64,000 nucleotides of DNA from Sipunculus nudus (Eukaryota; Annelida; Sipuncula; Golfingiida; Sipunculidae), in assembly GCA_026874595.1 (NCBI GenBank), contig CM049307.1, forward strand, positions 94,274,330 to 94,338,329. Reading direction: 5' to 3'. The notes under the pieces were generated by a model. The model saw only the letters and a list, made by a program, of their open reading frames with translations, was not told the DNA's origin and searched no databases. The position numbers were made by a program, and so were the translations under genes. Positions 35,243-46,056 of this stretch are shown in pieces (position 1 is the first letter of the stretch; every line of letters begins with the position of its first letter).

Positions 35243-36935
35243 GGTGGCGCCACCAATCTTCAGGAACTGATGAGACTGTCCATGATCAATACACATGGAC
35301 AGAATCATAGGAATCAGCGTGTTAGATACTGAGAAATTTGAGCTTTTATAATTTTTTTCAATTATTCTGGAGTGCGCAAACAGGCCCCATAACTGTGAGA
35401 ATATATGTCACATTGACATAATATCAATAGTCCAAGGAGCTTTTCTTATGGACCTCCCAGGATTTCAAGGTAAAAGATTCCAAATCAAGTGGTTACGATT
35501 TGTGCCCTTTTAATGAACGGACGACGGACAAAGAGTAATCGCTGCTACTTAGCTCAACTAAAAATTTGTCATGTTTATATTAGGTTTCATAATTGTAACA
35601 TTTCCTTTTCAATTAGTTTTAAACAGAAAGAGATCTTTCCAGGGACATTAATTTTAAATTTAAATGAGATAAAACCAGAATTAACTAGATATTTCTTGGC
35701 ATCTGCGTCCCGAGACAATTAACCCCCCCCCCCCCCACCCCCCCCCCCCCACCCCCCAGCCTCGAAGAACAGGATCCCATCTTGAATTCAGATGCAGAGA
35801 CTGACACCTGGCAAGCCACCATGGTTTCTTTTCAAATTTAACCTAGCCGTTGATAAGATGCATCAAACTTGTGGGTTTGGTGACTGTACCTCAAATTCTT
35901 ACAAAGTTATTCCGTTTAAACATCATTTTTGCAAGAAAACAACATAAGGTGGCGCCACAAACAATGGCAGAAAACAATGCTATCAAGATCTTATGTCAAT
36001 TTGATTTTTGGACCAATCCATGCATCCCTCAGTGAGATATTAAAGTTAACATCATTTCAGCGTTATCGCCTCTGTGACCTTGAAAATTGCATCAGATCAT
36101 CCATATTCGAACTTGGCCTTGCCCTTGCTAAGATGCATCTAAACTGTAGGGTTGGTGACTGTACCACAAATTCTTTTTGAGTTATTGCCCTGATATCATT
36201 TTAGCATAATCGCTGCTGTGACCTTGAAAAAATGCATCAAGGTCACCCATGTTCGAACTTGACCTAGCCGTTGAAAAGATGCATCAAACCTGTGGGTTTG
36301 GTGACTGTACCTCAAATTCTTACAAAGTTATTGCGTTAACATCATTTTAACAAGAAGACGACACATGGTGGCGCCACCTGTCTTCTGCAAAAGACAAAGC
36401 TATCCAAGATCTTCGGTCAATTTGATTTTTGGATCATTTCATGTATTCTTTACTGAGATATTAAAGATTTTGTGTGAATTTCACCAAATATGGGAATATT
36501 CAAGGTCAAGGCAACTCTCATAGGAAGGTCATGGCCCCAATTTAAATAAACATCATCCCATAACCCATATCTATGTAAATGTATAATATAAAAGAAATCT
36601 GTCCATTAGTTTTTGACCTATTATGCTCACAGTACTGTCAAGTGGCAATTTTTGGGGTATTAAAAGGCACGAAAACAAGTAAAGAAAAATAGGTGGCGCC
36701 ACCAGTTTCAGGAACATGACAACCCTATCCATGATCTTGGATCAACTTGATTTTGGGATCAATCCATGCAAGATTTCTTGAGATATTTAAGAATTTGTGT
36801 GATTTTCCCCAAATTGGATTTAATCGAGGTCAAGGACACTCTCTTCGTGAAGGTCATGACCTTATTTTAAATAGGCGTCGTCCCCTCACCCATATCTATA
36901 CGTATACCGAGTTTGGTAAAGATCCGTGAAATATT
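35243..36935 (+). repeat. Repeat array with GGTGGCGCCACC palindromes
   Basis: The self-complementary dodecamer GGTGGCGCCACC is perfect at 35243, 36367 and 36692 and one base off at 35948 (and at 41147). It is usually followed by 'cttcaggaac' or similar, then 'tcaatttgatttttggatca'. The block 'aagatgcatcaaac.tgtggg' / 'gtgactgtacctcaaattct' occurs at 35838-35940 and 36257-36358, a 419-base spacing, with a more diverged copy at 36112-36175. Poly-C tracts interrupt at 35722-35758. Confidence 0.65.
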
Positions 36936-36954
36936 TTTTTAGTTATCGCGCCAA

Positions 36955-37025
36955 CAAGATTTATATGCGGCGGCGGCGGGACCGGTATGAAAACATATGA
37001 TCCCCCGACTTTGTCTGGGGATACA
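36955..37025 (+). repeat. Terminal hairpin of a dispersed repeat
   Basis: 'GCGGCGGCGGCGG' is followed by a short inverted repeat 'ATCCCCCGAC...GTCTGGGGAT' (about 37000-37022). This CGG-then-hairpin arrangement looks like the 3' end of the preceding repeat family. Confidence 0.5.
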
Positions 37026-37901
37026 ATGAACCATATATTACACACAAGTAAGCATTGCATCCAATAGCTAATACTTCATTTATACCATCTCAATTTTCAT
37101 TGGTGCTATGCCAACTCTTGTTTGTAATTTAAGATTATCTCACTGTTATTTCATTTTCATTCTCGAACTTTTCTCCCTGTATCTCGTGCAATATACACAC
37201 ACACACACTTATGTTTATATATAAGAATATATGATAGTGTGTACCATTTACGAACCTGGTAGGTCAGAACCCCGATATCCTCATCCCTTACTCTAAACCC
37301 AGAGTGTACAAAGAGACAGGCCTACGCCTCTTTTTTTATTTTAAAGTTTCTGGTGGAGGTTACCGCCCCCATTTTGGAAATGCTTTTTCGTACCTACACA
37401 GAGTAGACATATGCCGTATAAGTCTGCTTTTAGCACCAATCTATCACAGGCGTTTACGTGACACCTAATGCTCACAAATCAAGAAAGTGTATACGCCTAG
37501 GAATAACTGATCTCCATGCTCAGACCACAAATCACCGAGAGTCAATGGTAAGTGCTGTTCAATATAATTTGTCAATATCAGTACACATATTAATTTATTT
37601 TAATGTATTACAAATGATAATTTAATCTAAATTTCTATTTTGAATCTACATCATTGTTTCAGCAAAATTCACCTGAATTGGTTTCCTGAAGCCCTCATTT
37701 GTAATTGGGCTATACAGAAGTGGCATTAAGCTGCTTAGACTCCGGAAGAGAAATAAACTTTACCATTGTGCAGATGTGATTGTTGCCTCAGTCTGAAAAC
37801 AAGAATGTAAACGGATTCAATAACAAAAGAAGTATTCATTATTATTTTTTTTATCATTCACTTCGATTAAACAAAAAGTCTGATTACTTTCATATTTAAA
37901 C
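37026..37901. other. Non-coding, nothing recognised
   Basis: No gene, RNA or transposon end is supported here. Confidence 0.35.
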
Positions 37902-37914
37902 GTATATATATATA

Positions 37915-37980
<66 letters not shown>
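37902..37980. repeat. (TA)n microsatellite
   Basis: Nearly pure TA run that abuts the pogo-like terminus at 37981. Confidence 0.95.
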
Positions 37981-37983
<3 letters not shown>

Positions 37984-38720
37984 TGAAACCTCGTTGTGTC
38001 GAACTCGGTTAAGTCGAATTCCCACATGTGTCAAAGCAAATGTGGAGTCCCTGCAAAACCTTGTTAAAACCTTACTATTGTAACTTCTTATGTGTCGAAC
38101 TCGGATGTGTCGAAAACCCTGATGTGTCGAAGTGTTTTGATGGTCCCCGGCTAGTATTTGTATCGCTTATCTCGAAGTCATGTCGCCTGAGTGTTTGGAT
38201 AAAGGTAGTGCACGGCCCGTCAATCGTAATTAGACCGCGATGGCTGGTTATAAGTAATTAATACTGGCAAGCCTCTTACTCATTAAGTGCGATTGCTCTG
38301 TCGCTCGTTTGAATAACATTTGTGCACGGTCCATCTATCAAACCTATGGCCGTGATGACGAGTAACATAATTAATACCGGCAAGGATCTTACTCATAAAG
38401 CGCGATGGTTTACACACCTAGTCCGTTGTTAACTGTTTGGCCAATTGGTCCATCCTTATCATGCCTTTCTTCTATCTCCAATATTTACCTTATCCTATTT
38501 GGTGGTTTTTATTATTAAAATATTTTTTTTATAAATTTGTGTTTTTCTTTCACGCACACATTTGTAAGAACTATATGACATAGGCCCTATACTTGTGCAG
38601 TATTTATGGATGAAAATCAAGGCGGAAGAAGATTGAATACAATGTATATCGGTCGTCTCGAACTCCGGTTGTGTTGAAGTAATTTTGCCAGTCCCTTCGC
38701 CTTCTACACAACGAGGTTTT
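37981..38720. mobile_element. pogo/Tc1-like MITE
   Basis: Left end CAGTGAAACCTCGTTGTGTC; the reverse complement of the right end reads AAAACCTCGTTGTGTAGAAG, so the termini match apart from loss or decay of the right CACTG. Sub-terminal 'gtgtcgaa' motifs recur near the left end (38093, 38107, 38124). The interior has a diverged tandem duplication of about 125 bases (about 38208-38297 and 38332-38413, 'gtgcacgg.cc', 'aattaatac.ggcaag'). No transposase is encoded. CAGTG..ACCTCG termini and TA flanks suggest the IS630-Tc1/pogo group. Confidence 0.65.
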
Positions 38721-38734
38721 AATATATGTATATA

Positions 38735-39110
38735 CAGTGAACTCCCGCATTATGACCACCCAGATTACACGACCACCCCGATAACACGACCACTTTTCAT
38801 GGTCCCAGAATTGTTTAATAAAAATTATCATATTATAATAAAACTTTGTAACACGACCACTCCGCTATCACGACCAACGACCACCTGTTTTGGTCCCGAC
38901 CTTCAGATGAGCCCCCGAATCACGACCACTGGCCCGTGGCGACCGGGGCCCGTTGAGCAGATGACACAGTCATCACCCAGCCTGGACTTAGATAAGAGCC
39001 CGGAATTAATTAGCCGTATCACCACCACTTGCCCGTGGCGACCGCGGCCCGTTGAGCATGTGACACGCTCATCGCCCAGCTTGTACTTAGATACCCGTGA
39101 TTAATTAGCC
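38735..39110. mobile_element. Second pogo-like MITE end
   Basis: Begins CAGTGAACTCCCGCATTATG with repeated 'cacgaccacc' motifs, the same style of terminus as its neighbour. It contains an internal tandem duplication of about 101 bases (from 38926 and 39027, 'cccgtggcgaccg.ggcccg'). A matching right terminus was not found. The open frame 38685-39104 is an artefact of these repeats. Confidence 0.45.
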
Positions 39111-39637
39111 GGGCACGTGGGAAAGCCAGCTTTCATCTGCCCAGCCACAGTTAAGGCTTGTTTATAATGCCGCCCAACCTGTAATTCAGACTGTACGCAT
39201 AAATAGATATTGGACTCCATGGTCCGTTTCATTTTTTGTTGAGTACGGCTCTTATGAAGATAAAAAGAGATATGTTTGGTATATTACATCAAATACTGTC
39301 ACATTTCTTAGCGTGGATTCAGTTGGGCACTGATTGAAGAGTGCTCTGACCCAAACGATACTTTTATTGTAACTCTAACATTAGGAGTGGTAGAGTAGCA
39401 GTGGTTATGTTTGTCGTGGTAGTAGTTTTCCAGTATTTTTATTTAGGTTACTTTCGTTTATAGTAAGCCAGATTAAACACTGAAAACTGAAAAAGGTGGT
39501 TTGTTGTAAAATATAGATATTAATCAAAATTTTAAAAAAAATTACGATTCACATGAGTCATTTCTATATCTGCAATAAATCATTCAAATAAACTTTCGCG
39601 TTGTCTCTCACCTAAGACAGATGCTCAATAAAACTAA

Positions 39638-39683
<46 letters not shown>

Positions 39684-39759
39684 TACACATACTGAATTAT
39701 TTGTACAAATATAATTGTTAATAAGCATGCCCTTTCAAATAAATGGGCTGCGGTTCCTT
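39111..39759. other. Non-coding with (TA)n at 39639-39678
   Basis: Nothing else is recognised. Confidence 0.4.
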
Positions 39760-40577
39760 AAAGACCACGTGGATCAGTCCAGTATAAAGCAATAAGGCAA
39801 GTGTTCCATTTAAACGACCTTAACCTAGTGACCACAAAATCAAAGGGAAACCTCCCCTATTGGCAGTTCTGCCACATGTGTAAGACGGATTATTTGCGAT
39901 AAAAAGGTTGGCTTAAAATGCATACAGAATCTTTCTAAATTAGTTGGTCCTGTGACATTGACCCTTGGCCTCATGACCCATAAATCCATAAGTTTTTTTA
40001 TGGATGGGCCCTGTGTTCTTGGCCTTTGACCTAGTGACCCCAAAATTAAAAGGAAACCTCTCCTATTGGCAAGTTCGCCACATGTGGAAGACGAAAGGTT
40101 TGAGATGAAAATTTTATGTTAATATACATCCAAAATCAATTTAAAGAAGAGGGTCCTGTGACTTTTTTTCAACAGAGTTTTTACTTAAGTGGTGGGACAT
40201 ATATAAGTCAAGTTTTAAATAAATATTTCAATCCAAACACGTTTTCATCTGGAAACTAATATATGGATAGATGGCCCAGTGACCCTGACCTTTGACTCTT
40301 TGACCCCAAAAGCCATAAGTTTCTTCCACTATTGGCAGATGAGCATATCTGAAGGATGGAAGGTTTGGGATGAAAAGCTTGGCTTAAAATACATCCACAA
40401 TCTTTTTAAAGAAGTATGTCCTGTCATCTTGATGTTTGACCTCATAAGCCCGAAATCAAAAGGGTTTTTGATCTATAGAGATGGGCCATATATTAATGAT
40501 GTTTGAGATCAATATTTCAATCTTAACTGGACTTATCCTATTGGAACAAATATATAAACAGAAAACCCCTGTGAAAT

Positions 40578-40590
40578 TGACCTTTGACCT
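40578..40590 (-). promoter_or_regulatory. Perfect AGGTCA DR1
   Basis: TGACCTTTGACCT, whose complement is AGGTCAAAGGTCA: two AGGTCA half-sites in direct orientation with one spacer base, the RXR/HNF4-type consensus. Activity is untested. Confidence 0.45.
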
Positions 40591-40711
40591 CATGACCCAA
40601 AAATAAAAAGGATTCTTTATTGGTGGGCCATATATAAATCAAGTCTAAAAAAATATGTTAATCCAAACTCGAGATATCATTCAGAAAAAAATGTGTGAAC
40701 AGGTGACTCCT

Positions 40712-40724
40712 TGACCTTTGACCT
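40712..40724 (-). promoter_or_regulatory. Perfect AGGTCA DR1
   Basis: The same 13-base arrangement in the next unit of the array. Confidence 0.45.
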
Positions 40725-41040
40725 TCTGACCCCAAAATCAATCAAGATCATCTCCTATTTGGAGTCACCTATATGTGCTAGATTGAAGGTTTAGGATGAA
40801 AAGTTTGGCTTAAAATGCATCCACAAATGTATGTGGGTCTTGTGACCTCGGCCTTTGACCTCATGAACCAAAATATTGTCAACAGAGCTCTTGCAAAATA
40901 TAATTCAATTTTGAATCGATATCTCAGTCCAAACTTGAGTTATCATTTTGAAACTAATTTGACGGACATACCGAAAAACCTACAGACGGATGGGCAGTGT
41001 GATTATTATGGGCATCCGCTTTTTCAAGTGGGGCCCTAAT

Positions 41041-41660
41041 GAAACACGTTTCAGGACCCTTGCTGAAACCACAGTTGCGAATCTGATAATATCAATATGA
41101 TTTATTTTTACAGTCTAAAAAACGGCAAAAATCATTTTAAAAAACAGGTGGCACCACCAGTCTTCAGGAACTAAAGAAAACAGACATACTCAATAATCAC
41201 ACCAGGTTTCGGGACACTAGATGAAACCGCATTTGAGAAACAGACATAATTGCTCTCATTTGACGGTCTTAAAAACAGAAAAAAATCGAAACAAATAGAA
41301 AAATGTATATTTTTGGGGAACTGACGACCCAAGTCATGTTCAATATTCAAGGCAAGATTTAGGGCAAACTGTGCATTGATTACCAAGATAATGGAGGTTT
41401 TGTATCAAATTTTAATTTTTTTTTGGGAGGGGGGGGGGAGGGGGTACTAACAAGCCCCATAGCTCGGAGGATATAGGTCACAGTGACCTAATTTCAGGTT
41501 TCTAAGGAAATTTTTTTATTAACCTCCCTGGATATAGGGTGTACAGGTTTTAAGGTGTAACTGTGTCAAAACGCGCCAGTCTAACTTACAGACAGACGGA
41601 CAGCCGATCACTATATATAACTCAGTTGACTTACAGTCAGCTGGGCTAAACATAAGAGCT
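41041..41660 (+). repeat. Mixed repeat fragments
   Basis: Contains a GGTGG-CACCACC variant (41147), a poly-G tract (about 41418-41445), one unit of the 29.5-kb tandem family with the palindrome at 41475-41489, and the 'gacagacggacag...ctcagttgactta' ending. Confidence 0.6.
41475..41489. promoter_or_regulatory. Perfect ERE-consensus palindrome
   Basis: AGGTCACAGTGACCT, identical to the classical vitellogenin-type estrogen response element core. It lies in a solitary copy of the tandem repeat family found at 29.5-30.5 kb. Confidence 0.5.
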
Positions 41661-42840
41661 CAATACCGAAAACAGATTTCGCATCATGATGTATTTCATT
41701 GTATGCGTCATTCTGCCTAAACTTCAAAACGTTTCTAGACTATGTGATGTGAAAACCTACCTATTTCTGACTCTCCCTCGTCCCCCCCCCCCCCCCCCCC
41801 CCCCCACTCATCGACAGTCTCGTGGGCCTGGTGTGTGTTTGATGAGGTGTGTGTACTACATACGAATTTGGTCATATTTTAGATTTCTAGAGTGATCCAC
41901 ATTTAAAGACGGTTTTTGATTACAGATATGTTTCTAGCTGCAACAGTGTCTCTGAGCTCTTGTCTACAGATTACTGACCACCCCACCCCCGGCCCTTATT
42001 AAAAACAGGACAAAATCCCTCTATAGGGATGGGATAATTTTCATCACTCTTAGTACTTACTGTGAAACATAATTTCAATATCTGTAAATAATATTGCTCA
42101 ATGTTCAGCACTATTTTATTGATATTTTGCATTTGGTTTAACCAATCAACATGAGCAAAAATTTATGCAAATTCAATTAGCACTTGGCACATGCAAATGC
42201 GTGATTTGAAGAAGATAAAGGAAATATCATCTTGAAATTTTAATATATATATATATATATATATAAACACATATATTGATATATCTCTTGAAACATGACT
42301 CATGCTACAGAAGGCCGGACTAATTGTTTACTGTGCTCGCGAGCAAAGGTGGATTTAAAGGGTGCGAAGGGGTTGTTTTTCGCTTTTTCTTCCTAATACT
42401 TTTGGACAAGAATAAAATATGTCTTATAAATACAAATAGCGAGTTTCTTCTCCGAGCTTCTGCATGGGAGAGTTATATTAGCCTACTGGCAATCTCAGTG
42501 GATTTTTTACCTTTGCCAGGGTTCTGACTCCTCCCCCCCCACCCCCCCCCCCCCCACCCCCTTCTTATTGAAATTCAGTATCCGCCCCTGTTGAGCAAGG
42601 ATTCCAAAGACCGAGCTTTTAATGTAACGCCCCCTTATCAATTCTTCACAAGGCCATTGTAAACATGACACTGTCAAAGTTTATTTTAACACAGGAGTTG
42701 TGGGTTCAGGTGCCAGAATTGCAGTGGGGAGGGGGAAGACTCTTATGGGTGGAAAGATCGTGAAAAAAAACGGGGACAAATGTTTCTATATAAACTAATG
42801 AATATAAATACACACAAACACAAAATATATATGTACATGT
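41661..42840. other. Non-coding; possible small MITE at 42344-42590
   Basis: Poly-C tracts at about 41783-41805 and 42532-42560. 'AGGTGGATTTAAAGGG' (42345) and the reverse complement of 42576-42590 ('CAGGGGCGGATACTG') may be decayed inverted termini. A (TA)n lies at 42243-42265. Confidence 0.3.
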
Positions 42841-43568
42841 ATGTCAAGGCCGATATCCCGCCGACTGGTCCAGACGAGATCCCGATTGGGTCGGGATTTT
42901 GTCCGGCCTAAACTTCGATCATTAAATTTTTTGGAAAGAGAATGAGTTCCTGTCTGAATTTATCAAGGGTCACGTCAGCCCAGACCTAGATTCAGAGCAT
43001 GCCTATATCCTTGACAGGATGTCTGAAATTATAACTGAAAAAAAAACTAAATTTAGTTTGTTGTCAGTGTTAATTATTCTACCATAATAACTTAACTAAT
43101 ATTTAAATTTGAATTATTGAGTGATTGTATTTATTTGAATTATTTTTCAATTTCTTGTATTATTTTCAAATTTATTTATTATTTCCAGTTTTTGCATAAG
43201 ATTGTTTATTAATTTTTATATAACTATTGGTAATGTGTATTATTTGATTATTGCAACATATATATGAGCATCACTGCTGATGTAAAATTGTCAATAATAA
43301 TATCAATAATCTTTTTTTAAATTTTTAATAATGAACAAAAAAATAAATGTAGCATGGTGGTAATATTTAATTTTTTTGCGACAATAATTTCATTATTATA
43401 GTTAACATTGTCAATAATAAAAATTGACCAGATGCTGATTCGGGTTTTGGCAAGACGGAATCCGATCGGGATTTGGTCTGGACCAATCAGCGGGTATGCA
43501 CCAGGGCTGGACCCAATGCGATCGGGGTTCAGGCCGGACCAAATCCTGATAGGGATCTGGGCCTTGAC

Positions 43569-43572
<4 letters not shown>
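42841..43572. mobile_element. Possible MITE with GTCAAGGCC termini
   Basis: Left 'ATGTCAAGGCCGATATCCCG' and right (reverse complement) 'ATGTCAAGGCCCAGATCCC' are inverted ends. Further 'ggtcc.ga' and 'ccgatcgggat' motifs occur on both sides in opposite orientation. It is flanked by TA-rich sequence, so a TA target duplication cannot be proved. Confidence 0.45.
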
Positions 43573-43618
<46 letters not shown>

Positions 43619-43660
43619 TATATATATATATATATATATACACGTGTATATATATATAAC
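43573..43660. repeat. (TA)n microsatellite
   Basis: Interrupted TA run. Confidence 0.95.
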
Positions 43661-43908
43661 CCGTCAAATACATTACAGCAAAGTATTATGTTTTAAAAAA
43701 ATAAGTTTTATGTATTGGTTAATTGTAAAGCAGGTTTAGGTATATAATATTTTTAATATACCACAGTACGTCTTTTGTTAGCGGCAAGCGGCTTGAACTT
43801 AGCAGTCTTCAATGTTTGCGCGTGGCGCTGGCGACATGCAATGTCCCGGTTTAAATGAAGTCACATGTTGTAAGACAAAGATTTTGCTATATCTCATGTA
43901 CCCGAAGT

Positions 43909-44150
43909 GCTACCCTGTCCTGTAGTACTACATTTGTACATTTTTACTACTACAGGACTCTAGGCTGCACAGGCCTACAGGCCACCGTGTTACGCCTAAT
44001 CTGGCCAATCGATGGACTTATGCCTGACTGGGGACATAGGAAGAGCAGGGCTACAGCGCAATTAGTGTCTGGGGCTGGTGCCACACCTCAGATGATGAGT
44101 AGGCCTACACAGTGGTCAACTGATTATCTGCTTTGTTATAACAATGGTTA
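43909..44150 (+). repeat. Repeat in inverted orientation to 51895-52128
   Basis: 'ccgaagtgctaccctgtcct', 'agtactacatttgtac', 'gagcagggctac', 'gcaattagtgt' and 'gattatctgctttgttataa' recur in reverse complement at 51895-52128. The Gypsy element inserted between these two inverted copies. The frame at 43855-44244 overlaps this repeat and is not called. Confidence 0.65.
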
Positions 44151-44708
44151 TCTCTCGTTTATCTTTAATTATAACAATTTATGTCGGACTTTCTACATTT
44201 TTCAGAACATGCATAAACCCGGAGATCGGAAAATCACTAGATAATTTTCATTAAACTTTTATTAAATATATGCACAGTACTATTGAGCATTGTCTGTCAC
44301 TTCAAGATGACTCCCAAGAGGCTTCCCACGCATTGAATATGCTTCAATTTTCATATATGGGAATACAAATGTTAATATTCTGGTATGGCAAAGGGGGTCT
44401 TCCATTTTAACACAACAAATTATCAATTTTGTTGCCTATCTTTAATATTATAATAAAAAGGATAACATATATTCCAACTTCAGAGTTTTATCTATTGCCT
44501 GATTTTTGCACACAATAATGGACATTCATGACTATTGTTTTTGTTACTCTATTAATAGTGTAGTGAATGCAGGGTTCCGTAGGGGTCAGTCACACTGCAG
44601 GTGCCCGGGTTAGCTGTGTATCTAACTTACGTAAGCGGTTTTTTTTCCGCTGGCCTGTAACAGCGATGTGGCGCTGGGCGATAACCACCCGTGCACGGCT
44701 GACCATGC
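44151..44708. other. Host DNA left of the Gypsy insertion
   Basis: GC-richer towards the insertion point (44580-44708), ending in the 4-base target ATGC (44705-44708). No gene is seen. Confidence 0.4.
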
Positions 44709-45315
44709 TGTAGAGGTCCCCCGATAAGTCAGGATGCAGCCGATAAATATAAAACGTTTATTTGTAGAATATAACTTGATACAGGCATAAACATCGATGG
44801 TATTTGAAAATAATAAGTTTACAAGTATGAGCCGGACTTCCGAACGGCTCTCAGTCTGACCTTCAACTGACTCGGCCTCGGCTCTCTACCAGCCGGCCGC
44901 TACCCTGATTGCAATTAGCAACTGAGAAGGCGTCAGTACCTTGTTAATTACAGGAGGCGTGGACGTAACTAAAGGTATAGGAAGTAATCTTAATTAGAGT
45001 GTTGTGTCACCTCAAGCTGAGTGAACAGATTGTGGATGACACGTAACTAGAAGTATTGTTATGTAAACTGCATGGGGTCTATGTCTATATACAATGTACG
45101 TTTCAATGTCGCATTAGTGTCAGCGTTTAAGTATGCCCGAATGATGTAATATACCTTATACAATGTGTTTGAATAACTACTGGTCCTGACATTATGAATT
45201 ACAACTAAATACTACACTAAAATATAACATTAAACTATATAGAATACATGCAAAATATTACACTAAAATATAACATTAAAATATATAGAATACCTATAAG
45301 AGTTGATACTCTACA
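44709..45315 (-). repeat. 3' LTR of the Gypsy element
   Basis: 607 bp; 46 bp longer than the other LTR because 'actacactaaaatataac...tatagaata' is duplicated in tandem near 45209-45300. AATAAA on the minus strand at 44757-44762 is a candidate polyadenylation signal. Confidence 0.95.
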
Positions 45316-45330
45316 CACCTCCCCCATCTA
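45316..45330 (-). other. Polypurine tract
   Basis: On the minus strand TAGATGGGGGAGGTG lies directly before the 3' LTR, the required plus-strand primer position. Confidence 0.8.
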
Positions 45331-45597
45331 TCTAGTAAAAATGCTGACATTTTTACTTTTAACATAAAGACACACATGTTATGTTCACCAAAATATCAAA
45401 CTGATGCTGGTACTAATACTGGTACTAATTCTACGACAACAAGTCATATTAATTATTATCATTATTATTTTACTGATACATCATATCATGGAGGCAAATA
45501 AATTGATTCATATAGAGTAATGGCGATAATGTAAAGCGGGAAAACCCTCACTTAGGATAATTCAAGGTACATCCGATACGAACATTATTTGATCTAA
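45331..45597. other. Gypsy 3' untranslated segment
   Basis: About 270 bases between the end of ORF3 and the polypurine tract; no frame is recognised. Confidence 0.5.
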
Positions 45598-46056
45598 CTA
45601 TATAGATAAGTGAATACATGACACATATACAATAGATAAAAGAAAAAAAAGACAAGCAAAGAGTCCAATAATATTAAAAAAGAAATAATGAAGTCCAAAT
45701 AAGCGGTGTAGCATTACAGTTGCATCACTTGGTTTGGGATACGGGTCCAAACTTGATGATGTTGATTTCCCTGTGTGGCTGATTCTGCGTGTTCCGGTAT
45801 CCTGCAAAAGCCTGGCTGCCCAGCGGAGTCTTCTTCCCCAATTACGTCTCAGAGCGGCGTCCAGGGTGAAATTATTTCTCTGTAGAATTTTCTTCAGTGC
45901 CTGGTGAATTGAGAACAGGCGAGGGTCTGGTTCTGGTTTCTGCAGTAAGACAAGTGTTGTCCTTTCCGCTTTCAGGCCATATATACAATACAATTTGGGC
46001 TGCGACACCTTGAGGGTATTGAATAATGTGTACATCGTCAGGTATATGTCGGCCAT
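45598..46056 (-). CDS. Gypsy ORF3, small protein with C-terminal membrane segment
   Basis: An intact 152-codon frame starting at a true ATG that overlaps the pol stop by one base (TAATG), the arrangement used for termination-reinitiation in some retroelements and RNA viruses. Residues about 1-115 are mixed polar, with a basic stretch (RRNWGRRLRWAARLL) near the middle. Residues about 119-148 are strongly hydrophobic (FFFNIIGLFACLFFLLSIVY), predicting a C-terminal membrane anchor. I recognise no family: there is no signal peptide, no furin-like site context and no Cys pattern of a retroviral envelope. It could be a reduced env-like or accessory protein, or a frame retained by chance. Length and position directly behind pol argue for a real ORF. 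Confidence 0.55.
   Translation of the reverse strand: MADIYLTMYTLFNTLKVSQPKLYCIYGLKAERTTLVLLQKPEPDPRLFSIHQALKKILQRNNFTLDAALRRNWGRRLRWAARLLQDTGTRRISHTGKSTSSSLDPYPKPSDATVMLHRLFGLHYFFFNIIGLFACLFFLLSIVYVSCIHLSI

Larger units (their letters stand above)
39760..41040 (+). repeat. 'gacctttgacct' repeat array
   Basis: Five or more diverged units share 'cctgtgac.ttgacctttgac', 'ctcatgaccc.aaa', 'cctattggcaag', 'gaaggtttgggatgaaaa', 'ggcttaaaatgcatccacaa' and 'tttaaagaag'. This family is familiar to me from bivalve genomes. Frames at 40279-40506 and 40815-41039 lie inside units and are not genes. Confidence 0.7.

Noticed and set aside
38685-39104. 139-codon frame in the second pogo-like MITE
   Set aside because: The frame follows an internal 101-base duplication and starts inside the neighbouring MITE; it has no transposase motifs.
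43408-43739. Frames rich in Tyr-Ile repeats
   Set aside because: They are translations of (TA)n; the same applies to frames over 15211, 20128, 25154, 27121, 53525 and 53897.
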